In this document: piece after piece, positions 23,615 to 30,385 of the stretch
Position numbering within the stretch: position 1 is the stretch's first letter
How the letters are laid out: each line of letters opens with the position of its first letter
NCBI GenBank assembly: GCA_016934325.1
Contig: JAFGSV010000002.1
Location: 1 to 43,578 of the forward strand
Length of the DNA stretch: 43,578 nucleotides
Source of the DNA: Candidatus Aenigmatarchaeota archaeon
GTDB taxonomy: Archaea > Aenigmatarchaeota > Aenigmatarchaeia > QMZP01 > JAFGSV01
Reading direction: 5' to 3'
The notes under the pieces: generated by a model
What the model was told of the DNA's origin: nothing
The model's input: only the letters and a program-made list of their open reading frames with translations
Database searches by the model: none
Position numbers and translations under genes: made by a program

Positions 23615-23636
23615 CAGCCTTCAATTACTAAGGCTG
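23615..23636. terminator. Hairpin at the end of the small ORF
   Basis: CAGCCTT (23615-23621) and AAGGCTG (23630-23636) form a perfect 7-bp stem with an 8-base loop. The stop codon of the 71-aa ORF (23621-23623) is inside. It may separate the target-gene transcript from the TR RNA. Confidence 0.4.
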
Positions 23637-23836
23637 TTACTGCTGCATTTCATGGCACAGACTCTCATGTGTATGCTCCGATTGGCATCAAAGCCAGTTC
23701 CGGCTTTTTGTGCACTATAGGCAGGCGTGTAGTTCAAGCATACTCCAAGCATATCCGTAAATGATGCCTGCACCGATGCGAAGCTGTCCGGGACAGCTAT
23801 CCCCACAAACAGTAGGGATATGAAAAAATAGAACAA
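23621..23836 (-). CDS. Possible small exported protein in the DGR, 71 aa
   Basis: Begins with TTG (23836), 8 bases after the target gene's stop; no Shine-Dalgarno sequence is obvious. Residues 1-21 look like a signal peptide (FYFFISLLFVGIAVPDSFASV). The rest is short and Cys-containing (GVCLNYTPAYSAQKAG; MRVCAMKCSSN). No family recognised. It lies where some DGRs carry accessory genes, but it could equally be a remnant or chance ORF. Confidence 0.35.
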   Translation of the reverse strand: MFYFFISLLFVGIAVPDSFASVQASFTDMLGVCLNYTPAYSAQKAGTGFDANRSIHMRVCAMKCSSNSLSN

Positions 23837-23844
23837 AAAGAAAT

Positions 23845-24759
23845 TTATCCTTTCAATGCACTTCTGACAGCTGCCAGTTTTTCTGCATCAGCTTGAAGTG
23901 CTCTGTATTCTTCAACTGAAATGACCTTTATACCTCGGCCCTCCGGGCTCGCCTCGCTCCGCTCGGCAGACCTACTCGCAGGGAACGAGCCAATACACGG
24001 GCTCCTGACGTCTGGCCCGTAGTAGGCGCCAACGTCGAAGCGACCGCTGTCGTCATTGCTGTACCAGCGGCAAACGGAAGCGGTTCCTTTTCGGCTTTCC
24101 CTGCTCCCGAAATATGACACCGCTATCTTGGCGAAATTTTCTGCCTTTTCGGTTTCAACACCTTTAGAAGTCAGGTATCTGACAACCGACTTCTCGGCTG
24201 CGTTTCTATCATTGACTGTTGAAAACGGCACACCCCTGGGTCTTGAGCTACTTCCGCTTACGGGCATGTGTAGGCCGTCGCATGTCATTTCCGTGTAACC
24301 GGACGCCGGAAGGCAGCTCGGGAACTGCTCCGATTCTTCTCCCAGTTCGATATTCCATCCGCTGCCGGTTTTCATAATTTTTGTTGGGCGTACTGTCCAT
24401 AATACCGGAATATCGGAGTCTTTTGTCTTTTCCAGATTCGGATCGCCTTTGTCATAGTCGCAAGCATTGTTTGTCACATTGCCGTACCCGATATTATCAA
24501 ATAATCCGTAAATTGCTTCTCTTAATTCTCCCTCGATAGGGCCAATTTCACCAAGTTCGGAAAGAAGGAATAAATTGAACAGGGCACACTCGTCTCCAAG
24601 CTCTATGGAGTCCGCATGGATGTCGCATAAACGTTCACCGTAATTATCGATTTTCTTGGCCATTTCGCCTTCATAGGCATGGGGCGCTATCCTGTGAAGG
24701 TCTCCCAGTCCGTACAATTCGAATCTTGGAACGGTTATCAATGATGTCGTATCGGTCAT
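23845..24759 (-). CDS. DGR target protein with variable C-terminal region
   Basis: 304 residues. No signal peptide or TM, so probably cytoplasmic. The first ~170 residues match no family I know. Residues ~180-263 (RPRGVPFSTVND; SVVRYLTSKG; FAKIAVSYFGSRESRKGTASVCRWY) look like the C-type-lectin-related fold used by DGR targets. Residues 227-263 are the VR, with variable codons at positions matching TR AAC/AAT. Unlike most DGR targets the gene does not end at the VR: a 41-residue tail follows, first SAERSEASPEGRG from a GC-rich patch, then a helix (VEEYRALQADAEKLAAVRSAL). The TATA at 24779-24787 lies ~24 bases before the ATG. Confidence 0.88.
   Translation of the reverse strand: MTDTTSLITVPRFELYGLGDLHRIAPHAYEGEMAKKIDNYGERLCDIHADSIELGDECALFNLFLLSELGEIGPIEGELREAIYGLFDNIGYGNVTNNACDYDKGDPNLEKTKDSDIPVLWTVRPTKIMKTGSGWNIELGEESEQFPSCLPASGYTEMTCDGLHMPVSGSSSRPRGVPFSTVNDRNAAEKSVVRYLTSKGVETEKAENFAKIAVSYFGSRESRKGTASVCRWYSNDDSGRFDVGAYYGPDVRSPCIGSFPASRSAERSEASPEGRGIKVISVEEYRALQADAEKLAAVRSALKG
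23943..23966. repeat. GC-rich hairpin just beyond the VR
   Basis: CCGGGC (23943-23948) and GCTCGG (23961-23966) pair with one G-U in RNA, around a 12-base GC-rich loop. It starts five bases past the VR edge. In Bordetella-phage-type DGRs a hairpin downstream of the VR promotes homing, so this is a candidate counterpart. Confidence 0.35.
23972..24081 (-). repeat. DGR variable repeat (VR)
   Basis: 110 nt inside the target gene (codons 227-263). Against the TR: 96 identical positions, 14 substitutions, all at TR adenines (10 A to G, 4 A to T). Outcome at the protein level: Asn to Cys, Ser, Asp, Gly, Tyr or Val and Glu to Gly, with the invariant frame RWY..DD.GRF.V.A conserved. The 3' part (about 23977-24001) is unchanged. 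Confidence 0.95.
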
Positions 24760-24778
24760 AGTTTAAATGTAATAAAAA

Positions 24779-24787
24779 GTTTTAAAT
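24779..24787 (-). promoter_or_regulatory. TATA element of the DGR target gene
   Basis: gttttaaat on the plus strand (atttaaaac leftward), centred 24 bases before the target ATG at 24759. This is archaeal TATA spacing and implies a leaderless mRNA for the variable protein. Confidence 0.6.
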
Positions 24788-24789
24788 AC

Positions 24790-25052
24790 GTATCGAAAAT
24801 AAACCACCGACAAATAGTAATGATTTGTGACCAGATTTTTCCAGTTGTATGAAATGAAACGAAAATACAGTATTTGGTAATAAACGACACCATACGCCGT
24901 TACTTTTATAAATCTCGAATCTAGCTATTAACCGAGAAGGGGCCGTTTGTGCTTAACTATTCACGCCTTTTCAAAATAAATAAAGTTAACTGTCGAACAT
25001 ATGCCTCCTTTTCGATGACTCCCATGCATACCGGAAATTGTCAGGAATGGCC
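24790..25052 (+). other. A/T-rich intergenic stretch right of the DGR
   Basis: About 260 bases without a convincing gene. It holds a TATA-like cttttataaatct (24903-24915) pointing right with no clear ORF behind it before the convergent Lrp gene ends at 25053, so an untranslated RNA is possible. I see no tRNA fragment or direct repeat marking a DGR boundary. Confidence 0.3.
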
Positions 25053-26012
25053 CTAGTCAGGCACGATGGTGAGTTTCGGGAATATCAGGAAGCTGAAGTA
25101 CTCGAAGTCCCGGATCATCCCCCCGAAGGCCTTGGTCATTCCATTCATTATCCCAAGGAGCTCCTCAAGGTCCCTGACAATTATCTCGAACTCGAAATCC
25201 GCCCCGCCGATGGAGTCGTTGATCTGGTAGATGTTCGGGTGGTTCTTGCAGAAGGAATGAAGCTCTCCCTTCCTCTCGACGCTGTTCAGCGAGAGGTCGA
25301 CCCTGTATCCTTGATAGCCCAGCTTTCCCTGGTCGATGTCCACCTTGCAGCCCACTATGATCCTCTTCTTCCTGAGCGCCTTGATTCTGCTGATAACGGT
25401 CTTGGGAGAGGTTCCGAGCTTCCTCGAAATCACCGTCGAGGGCTGCCTCACGTCCTTCCCCCACTCCTTGATTATCCTGACATCGATGTTGTCGACCTTC
25501 TCCTCCTCGCCGATCCCGATGACCCTTTCAATGACGTCCTTCCCTTCTTTCATGAAGAATCTCTTGTTGTAGTTGTATATGGGGGAATATAGCGATATGC
25601 TGTTCCTTGATATGTGCTTCTTGAATCTCTCGAGGAAGCCTTTCCATGTGTCATGGAACTCGCTAATCTTCCTTACGCCGACGAAGAAGGCGTAATCCCA
25701 TTTGCCGAGGAGCTTGGCAATCGTCCAGACATTCTCCTCCTCCTTCAGGAACCTAACCATGGCCTCAACGTCTTCCTCCCCGGCGTTCTGGAACTTGAGG
25801 TACACCCTGAACGTGAAGTATCCTAGCTTTGACATGTCCACAATTGCTGTGTAACCATTGATAACCCTCGCCTCTTCAAGCTTCCTCATACGGTACGAGA
25901 CGAATTCCTTGGATCTTCCTACGGCGGTCGATAGGCTCCTCAGGCTTATGCTCGCGTCCTTCTCAAGCTCATAAAGTATCTTCCTGTCCCATTCATCCAT
26001 TATTAATTCCAT
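25053..26012 (-). CDS. Lrp/AsnC-type regulator with two HTH-RAM units
   Basis: 319 residues. The N-terminal wHTH is at ~5-55 (DEWDRKILYELEKDASISLRSLSTAVG, SYRMRKLEEARVINGY), then a RAM-like ligand domain (KLGYFTFRVYLKF; TIAKLLGKWDYAFFVGV). A second wHTH is at ~175-225 (NIDVRIIKEWGKDVRQPSTVISRKLG; VISRIKALRKKRIIVG) with a second RAM (GYRVDLSLN; DSIGGADFEFEIIVRDL). Typical Lrp proteins have one unit (~150 residues), so this is a tandem duplication in one chain, possibly acting as a built-in dimer. ATG 26000 is another possible start. It is divergent from a methyltransferase, with a 17-bp palindromic site between them. Confidence 0.9.
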   Translation of the reverse strand: MELIMDEWDRKILYELEKDASISLRSLSTAVGRSKEFVSYRMRKLEEARVINGYTAIVDMSKLGYFTFRVYLKFQNAGEEDVEAMVRFLKEEENVWTIAKLLGKWDYAFFVGVRKISEFHDTWKGFLERFKKHISRNSISLYSPIYNYNKRFFMKEGKDVIERVIGIGEEEKVDNIDVRIIKEWGKDVRQPSTVISRKLGTSPKTVISRIKALRKKRIIVGCKVDIDQGKLGYQGYRVDLSLNSVERKGELHSFCKNHPNIYQINDSIGGADFEFEIIVRDLEELLGIMNGMTKAFGGMIRDFEYFSFLIFPKLTIVPD

Positions 26013-26051
26013 TTTTAATAATTTGTATTAAATCTTAAATAATTATCGTTT

Positions 26052-26068
26052 TGTTAAAATATTTAACA
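26052..26068. promoter_or_regulatory. Palindromic candidate operator between Lrp and methyltransferase genes
   Basis: TGTTAAA-ata-TTTAACA: perfect 7-bp arms with a 3-base A/T centre. Lrp/AsnC proteins favour A/T-rich palindromes of this size. The site lies beside the TATA elements of both divergent genes. Confidence 0.5.
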
Positions 26069-26090
26069 TATTGTTTTAATAAGTGACTCA

Positions 26091-26134
26091 ACACCACCTA
26101 ATCGACTAATCTAGCCCTTCGGAAACGGTGGTGT
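26091..26134 (+). promoter_or_regulatory. Inverted repeat flanking the methyltransferase start region
   Basis: ACACCACC (26091-26098) and GGTGGTGT (26127-26134) are perfectly complementary 8-mers, 28 bases apart. The right arm ends four bases before the ATG and includes the only Shine-Dalgarno-like sequence. If the transcript starts near 26088, the hairpin would hide the ribosome site. If it starts near 26103 (TATA at 26073-26081), the repeat can act only as DNA. Confidence 0.45.
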
Positions 26135-26138
26135 CGAT

Positions 26139-26936
26139 ATGGTAAAGCAGAAGGAGATGTATGATGACGATAAGGCATTCGAGAAGACCTTCGACTGCGA
26201 GTTCCTTTCAGAGTACCTAAGGCAGGCGCAATGGGCAGAGATGGTCGAGCTCAAGAAGGCGATATTCGAGCTGCATTTCTCGATGGGCAAGCCGATCTCG
26301 TTGCTGGACGTGGGGATAGGCAATGCCAGATTCCCGAAACATCTTTCGGGCATAAGGGAGATCTGGGATTTAATCGGGCACTACGACGGGATCGATAACG
26401 TCCAGGGCTGCGTCGACTTGTCGAATAGAGTCGTTTCTGAAATGGGGCTGGAAGATAAGGTCGATGTGGCCTTGCTCGATGCCGTCAACCTCGATGCGCT
26501 GGGGAAAAAGTACGGCATGATCATCTTTACCTGGTTCACCGCCGGGAATTTCTACCCCATGGATTTCCCGTTCGATAGCTACCAAACCGACACCCAAGAA
26601 AGATACGACCTCTCAAGAAACGAAAAATTCGAAAGGATATTCAGGAATTCATATGACATGCTGGAATCCGGCGGTGAGATCGTGATAGGATTCGTATATG
26701 TCGACAATGACAGCACGAGAAAGAAACAGGAAGACTTCTACACGAAATGCGGGATGACCGTTACCACGGACGAAAGGGACACCTTCACAGCGACAAAAGA
26801 GAGATTCTGGTCCCAGAGGTTCACAGAGGGCAGGGTCAGGGATTACTTGGGATTCGTACCAAAAGGGTCGATAAGTTTCACAAATCTGGATACTTATAAT
26901 TTCGCTATGATGATAAGGGTTGGCAAATATTTCTGA
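26139..26936 (+). CDS. SAM-dependent methyltransferase, class I
   Basis: 265 residues. Motif I SLLDVGIGNARFP (~53-65) binds SAM. An acidic residue after the next strand (HYDGIDN), then DVALLDAVNLDAL and GMIIFTWFTAGNF, match motifs II-IV. The later MLESGGEIVIGFVY is the post-IV strand. The substrate is not evident; small-molecule methyltransferases look alike here. The gene is divergent from the double-Lrp regulator and is probably its target. It ends 13 bases before the convergent RfcS gene, with a 6-bp inverted repeat (GCAAAT/ATTTGC, 26923-26941) spanning the end. Confidence 0.8.
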   Translation: MVKQKEMYDDDKAFEKTFDCEFLSEYLRQAQWAEMVELKKAIFELHFSMGKPISLLDVGIGNARFPKHLSGIREIWDLIGHYDGIDNVQGCVDLSNRVVSEMGLEDKVDVALLDAVNLDALGKKYGMIIFTWFTAGNFYPMDFPFDSYQTDTQERYDLSRNEKFERIFRNSYDMLESGGEIVIGFVYVDNDSTRKKQEDFYTKCGMTVTTDERDTFTATKERFWSQRFTEGRVRDYLGFVPKGSISFTNLDTYNFAMMIRVGKYF

Positions 26937-26949
26937 TTTGCGACAATCA

Positions 26950-27900
26950 TCATTTGCCGCTTATGGCCATGAACTGGGCCAGCAGGGCCTCGAGCTGGAT
27001 CTCCGGCGTCCCGCCCTGGTTCAGCCTGAACTCGTACTCACCCAGCTTCTCGATCATCTGCAGCCTCTTCATGTCATCGATGTCCGCCCTGATGACATGG
27101 GAATGGATTCCCCTGATTATGTCATCGCCGGCGAGGCCCTGGGATATGAGCATGTCGTACAGCTTCTTCCTGGCCTCCGGGAAGTCGCCCTTCAGCGCGA
27201 GGGTCACGAGCTCCCCCACGTCCTCCGGCTTCACCTTCGCCACGACCTCATAGACGCCGTCCCTGCTTACCTTGGGCAGCGTCGAGCAAGCCTGCAGTAT
27301 ATTCGTGGCCTTCCTCAGGTCTCCCTCGCAAATCTCGTAAATGGCATCGTAGGCGTCGGCGCTGGCGGACAGCTTCTCCTTGGCGGCGATGGAGCTTATG
27401 TATTTCTTCACGTCCTCCTTGCCGAGCCTCTTGAACCTGAAGACCGAGCATCTGGACTGGATGGGCTCAATGATCCGGCTCGAGTAGTTGCAGCTCAGTA
27501 TGAACCTGCAGACGTCCGAGAACCTCTCCATGGTCCTCCTCAGCGCCTGCTGCGCCTCCGGCGTGAGCGAATCGGACTCGTCCAGGAATATGATCTTGAA
27601 CTCGCTTCCGATCGGCTTCATCATGGCGAAGCTCTTTATCCTGCCCCTGACGACGTCTATGCCCCTCTGGTCGCTGGAGTTCGTCTCCTGGAAGTTCTCC
27701 CTCCAGTGCTCCCCGAAGAGCTCCCTGGCCAGGCACAGGGCCGCCGTGGTCTTCCCGACCCCGGCGGATCCCGCGAAGAGCATGTTGGGCACGCTGCCCT
27801 GCTTGACCCAGGACCTGAGCCTGTCGACGACATGGACCTGGTTGACGATGTCTCCCAGCTTCACCGGCCTGTACTTCTCCGTCCAAACCTGCATGGGCAT
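26950..27900 (-). CDS. rfcS: Replication factor C small subunit (clamp loader)
   Basis: 316 residues. RFC box WTEKYRP (6-12), Walker A GSAGVGKTT (44-52), Walker B FLDESD (105-110, DESD in place of DEAD), sensor 1 SCNYSSRI and the SRC arginine-finger motif (149-151). The C-terminal collar helices follow. With RfcL it opens and loads PCNA on primer-template DNA at the expense of ATP. A TATA (atttaaattt, 27917-27927) lies ~25 bases before the ATG. The coding region has the same GC-rich composition as the ribosomal genes. Confidence 0.96.
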   Translation of the reverse strand: MPMQVWTEKYRPVKLGDIVNQVHVVDRLRSWVKQGSVPNMLFAGSAGVGKTTAALCLARELFGEHWRENFQETNSSDQRGIDVVRGRIKSFAMMKPIGSEFKIIFLDESDSLTPEAQQALRRTMERFSDVCRFILSCNYSSRIIEPIQSRCSVFRFKRLGKEDVKKYISSIAAKEKLSASADAYDAIYEICEGDLRKATNILQACSTLPKVSRDGVYEVVAKVKPEDVGELVTLALKGDFPEARKKLYDMLISQGLAGDDIIRGIHSHVIRADIDDMKRLQMIEKLGEYEFRLNQGGTPEIQLEALLAQFMAISGK

Positions 27901-27984
27901 AAGATAAGATGACCCCGATGATTTAAATTTGGCTTCAATTCGGATTCATTATCCCTTTTTATAATTTTTGGTCAATAATGAAAT

Positions 27985-28374
27985 ATGGGAATTGCCAAGA
28001 CATTCGCGGGTCTAATGAAATCGGGATTCAGCTTCTCTAGAAAAGAATATACCGGTAAAATCATGGCTATCGCAGGGCCCGATGAAGGTGAATTTGAGTT
28101 TAAGGGCAGCATTGATGATTCTTATGATGATAGGGATACTTATACCTTCGAAGTGCCGGGAGGGGATGAATTATTTGCCACTGCAGAGGTTATGACAAAA
28201 TACAAGGGCAGAATAGATACTAGCGGATATCCCATGGTTACGCTTTTTGAGTCCAAAGGCAAGATGTGTTGGATTCCTTGGGAAACATACAAGATGCAGG
28301 TTTTTGGTGATGAAAAACATATCAATTTAGAAAAATTCACCTGGAAACCTTCTCCCCAGTTGGATTCTAAATAG
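27985..28374 (+). CDS. Unknown protein, 129 aa
   Basis: No family recognised. No signal peptide or TM. It is acidic and probably beta-rich (EFEFKGSIDDSYDDRDTYTFEVPGGDELFATAEVM), with aromatic residues near the end (MCWIPWETYKMQVFG). A TATA (tttttataatt, 27956-27966) is ~24 bases before the ATG, so it is probably expressed as a leaderless transcript. Codons are A/T-richer than in its neighbours, which may mean recent acquisition. Confidence 0.6.
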   Translation: MGIAKTFAGLMKSGFSFSRKEYTGKIMAIAGPDEGEFEFKGSIDDSYDDRDTYTFEVPGGDELFATAEVMTKYKGRIDTSGYPMVTLFESKGKMCWIPWETYKMQVFGDEKHINLEKFTWKPSPQLDSK

Positions 28375-28403
28375 CCATCCGAGCTCACGCTGCGCTGAAA
28401 AGA

Positions 28404-28432
28404 ATTATAATAATCATGGGGATTATTATAAT
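28404..28432 (+). promoter_or_regulatory. 12-bp A/T hairpin directly before the transglutaminase-like gene
   Basis: ATTATAATAATC (28404-28415) and GATTATTATAAT (28421-28432) form a perfect stem with a 5-base loop, ending one base before ATG 28434. It covers a second ATG at 28416. It could be a terminator of the previous gene, an operator, or a leader hairpin. Confidence 0.5.
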
Positions 28433-28433
28433 A

Positions 28434-30329
28434 ATGAAAGAAGGGTTCTGCTTCCTCATCGCGTCCGTCGTCTTCCTGGGGGCCATACAGCCGTGCTCCG
28501 GCTCAGTCATCCTGGACCCGGAGAACGTGACTCACGTCGTGGCCGATGTGATACAGTCCGGCCACCTCAGGCTCGATTCGCTTTCGTCTTCGTCCATGGC
28601 TGAGCAGCTCAGGCTGTATCTCTACGTCCCGCAGAACGACAGCAGGCAGCAATCGTCCGTGACCAAGGTGCTGGGCGCCCATTCCTACCGAATGGGCCAG
28701 GACGAGTTCGGCAATGCGCAGATCGTCCTTGAATGGGAGAATCCGCCGCTTGATGCCGACATAGACTACCTGGTCGAAACGAGGGTCGAGGTGGACGAGA
28801 GGTCAAGCCGGCAGGTCAGGGATTTCCCCACGACCGATCTCACCAGGCCGTCGGTCGGCATCATCGAGGATGCATATGGTATCGGGGAAGGGCAGACCGG
28901 CGTCGAGCGGCTGCTGGCCGTCGGCGCATGGGTGAACGATCATATCACGTATGACAGCTCCTACGAGCAGGAGACCCTCTCCGCCAGGTGGGTTCATGAG
29001 AACAAGAAAGGCGTCTGCGACGAGTTCGCCAACCTCTTCCTCTCTATGGCCAGGGCCCTTGGATACAAATCGTGGTACGTCGCCGGCTATGCCTTCCTCG
29101 GCGGCAGGCAGGCGGATGCGAACTCCTTCGGGGCCCACGCCTGGGCGGAGGCGAGATTCGAAGGGCGCACGTACAGCATAGACCCGACATGGGCGGAGTC
29201 ACCGGTCGACGCGACCCACATCGCGATGGCCAGGCTGCCCGATTCCAACTTCACGGAGCTCACGGAGGCCAAGAACAGGGGAGTGGCGATAGACTGGGTG
29301 AAGGAGGAGACCATAGTCCAGCTCAGGGAATTCAGCGAGAGCCCCAGGATCCGCATGGACGTGCAAATCGTGCCGGATTCCGCCCAGAGCGGGAAGAACG
29401 TCCTTCTCATGGCGGACCTGCTGGCTGACGGGTGCGTTCTGAGCGTTGCCAGCCTCGGGTCATGCATTAGCTCCGATGCCGGGGAGCCTCTGCTGGATAT
29501 CAAAGAGCCCAAGAGGCCGGTGTTCTTCTGCGGCAGCGACTTGGAGCTGTGGACCGCATCAGTTTCCCCGGTCCCGGCCGGCATGATGTACACGTGCCCT
29601 CTGGTGGCAGCTTCGGGAGGTGCGCGTTCGAGGCCCGTCGTCTCCCTGAAGAACGAAGTGGGCTTGGCTACCCCGGAGATCGGCGTCTCGACCCAGAAGG
29701 TCCTGACGCCAGGGCAGTCTCTCGATGCGTGGGTAACCGTGCGTAACCCGGGGTTCGGCAGCATGGCTCTGAGGATGTTCGCGATGCTCGGCGACCAGAT
29801 CCTTGAGGAGGGGATTGACCTGCCGGGCAAGGGCACGGCGAGCGTCCTGTTCGAGCTGAAAGCGCCCCGGAAGCCTGGCGATCACGACCTGACCATCTTC
29901 TCGAGCAGCGGCGACATGGCCACCGAGGCGCTGACCGTGATAAGCGAGAGGCAGCTCAAGATCACCGAGATAGACATCCCGGTAAAGGTCATGCTTGGCG
30001 AGAGCAAGGACATCAACATAACCCTGCATAACTTCGGCGGACCGGAAACCGGCAGGCTGGAGGTCAGCATTGGGGACCATGAGGAGATAAGGGACATTGA
30101 TCTTGAGGAAAACGGCACGTATACGGCGTCCTTCTCCTACTCGCCGGCCACCCAGGGCGAGAAGGAGGCCAGCATAACGCTGCTCGACAGCGAAGGCGGC
30201 TACCAGGACGCCTGGGTCGGCCGCATCGAAGCAAGCGAAGCAGCGTCATTCAAGGAGGGAATCTCAAACCATCTGGAGGATTTCATAGCTTGGCTGATCG
30301 CCTCCATCAGCTCCCTTTTCGGATTCTAG
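28434..30329 (+). CDS. Exported transglutaminase-like (papain-fold) surface protein with TM end
   Basis: 631 residues from ATG 28434 (MKEGFCFLIASVV), which begins a signal peptide. ATG 28416 would add MGIIII from within the hairpin. The transglutaminase-like core has Cys195 in KGVCDEFANLF, His235 in GAHAWAEA and Asp250 in SIDPTWAE, i.e. a complete triad in the family order. C-terminal beta domains (TPGQSLDAWVTVRNPGF; INITLHNFGG) resemble CARDB repeats, and a hydrophobic helix (IAWLIASISSLFGF) ends the chain. Such proteins are usually cell-surface peptidases or amidases. It has the same architecture as the other surface proteins in the window. Confidence 0.85.
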   Translation: MKEGFCFLIASVVFLGAIQPCSGSVILDPENVTHVVADVIQSGHLRLDSLSSSSMAEQLRLYLYVPQNDSRQQSSVTKVLGAHSYRMGQDEFGNAQIVLEWENPPLDADIDYLVETRVEVDERSSRQVRDFPTTDLTRPSVGIIEDAYGIGEGQTGVERLLAVGAWVNDHITYDSSYEQETLSARWVHENKKGVCDEFANLFLSMARALGYKSWYVAGYAFLGGRQADANSFGAHAWAEARFEGRTYSIDPTWAESPVDATHIAMARLPDSNFTELTEAKNRGVAIDWVKEETIVQLREFSESPRIRMDVQIVPDSAQSGKNVLLMADLLADGCVLSVASLGSCISSDAGEPLLDIKEPKRPVFFCGSDLELWTASVSPVPAGMMYTCPLVAASGGARSRPVVSLKNEVGLATPEIGVSTQKVLTPGQSLDAWVTVRNPGFGSMALRMFAMLGDQILEEGIDLPGKGTASVLFELKAPRKPGDHDLTIFSSSGDMATEALTVISERQLKITEIDIPVKVMLGESKDINITLHNFGGPETGRLEVSIGDHEEIRDIDLEENGTYTASFSYSPATQGEKEASITLLDSEGGYQDAWVGRIEASEAASFKEGISNHLEDFIAWLIASISSLFGF

Positions 30330-30385
30330 CCGGATTCTGGTTTTGGCTTGGTGTGATTTTTAAGCCGCTGTGGCCTGATAATAGC

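Larger units (their letters stand above)
21991..24790 (-). mobile_element. Diversity-generating retroelement (DGR) cassette
   Basis: Leftward order: target gene with VR (23845-24759), small ORF (23621-23836), TR (23430-23566), avd (23045-23398), reverse transcriptase (21991-23070), starting from a TATA near 24779-24787. All standard DGR parts are present and the TR/VR pair shows adenine-only substitution. The RT, avd and TR part is clearly more A/T-rich than the flanking genes, consistent with acquisition as a unit. No integrase, transposase or phage gene is nearby, and I found no flanking direct repeat. Confidence 0.93.

Noticed and set aside
23430-24081. TR and VR as an ordinary duplication by recombination
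   Set aside because: Ordinary divergence would affect all four bases. Here all 14 substitutions are at adenines of one strand of one copy.
21850-25052. Prophage or integrated plasmid carrying the DGR
   Set aside because: No integrase, capsid, tail, replication or transposase genes and no flanking direct repeats were found; only the DGR genes themselves are present.
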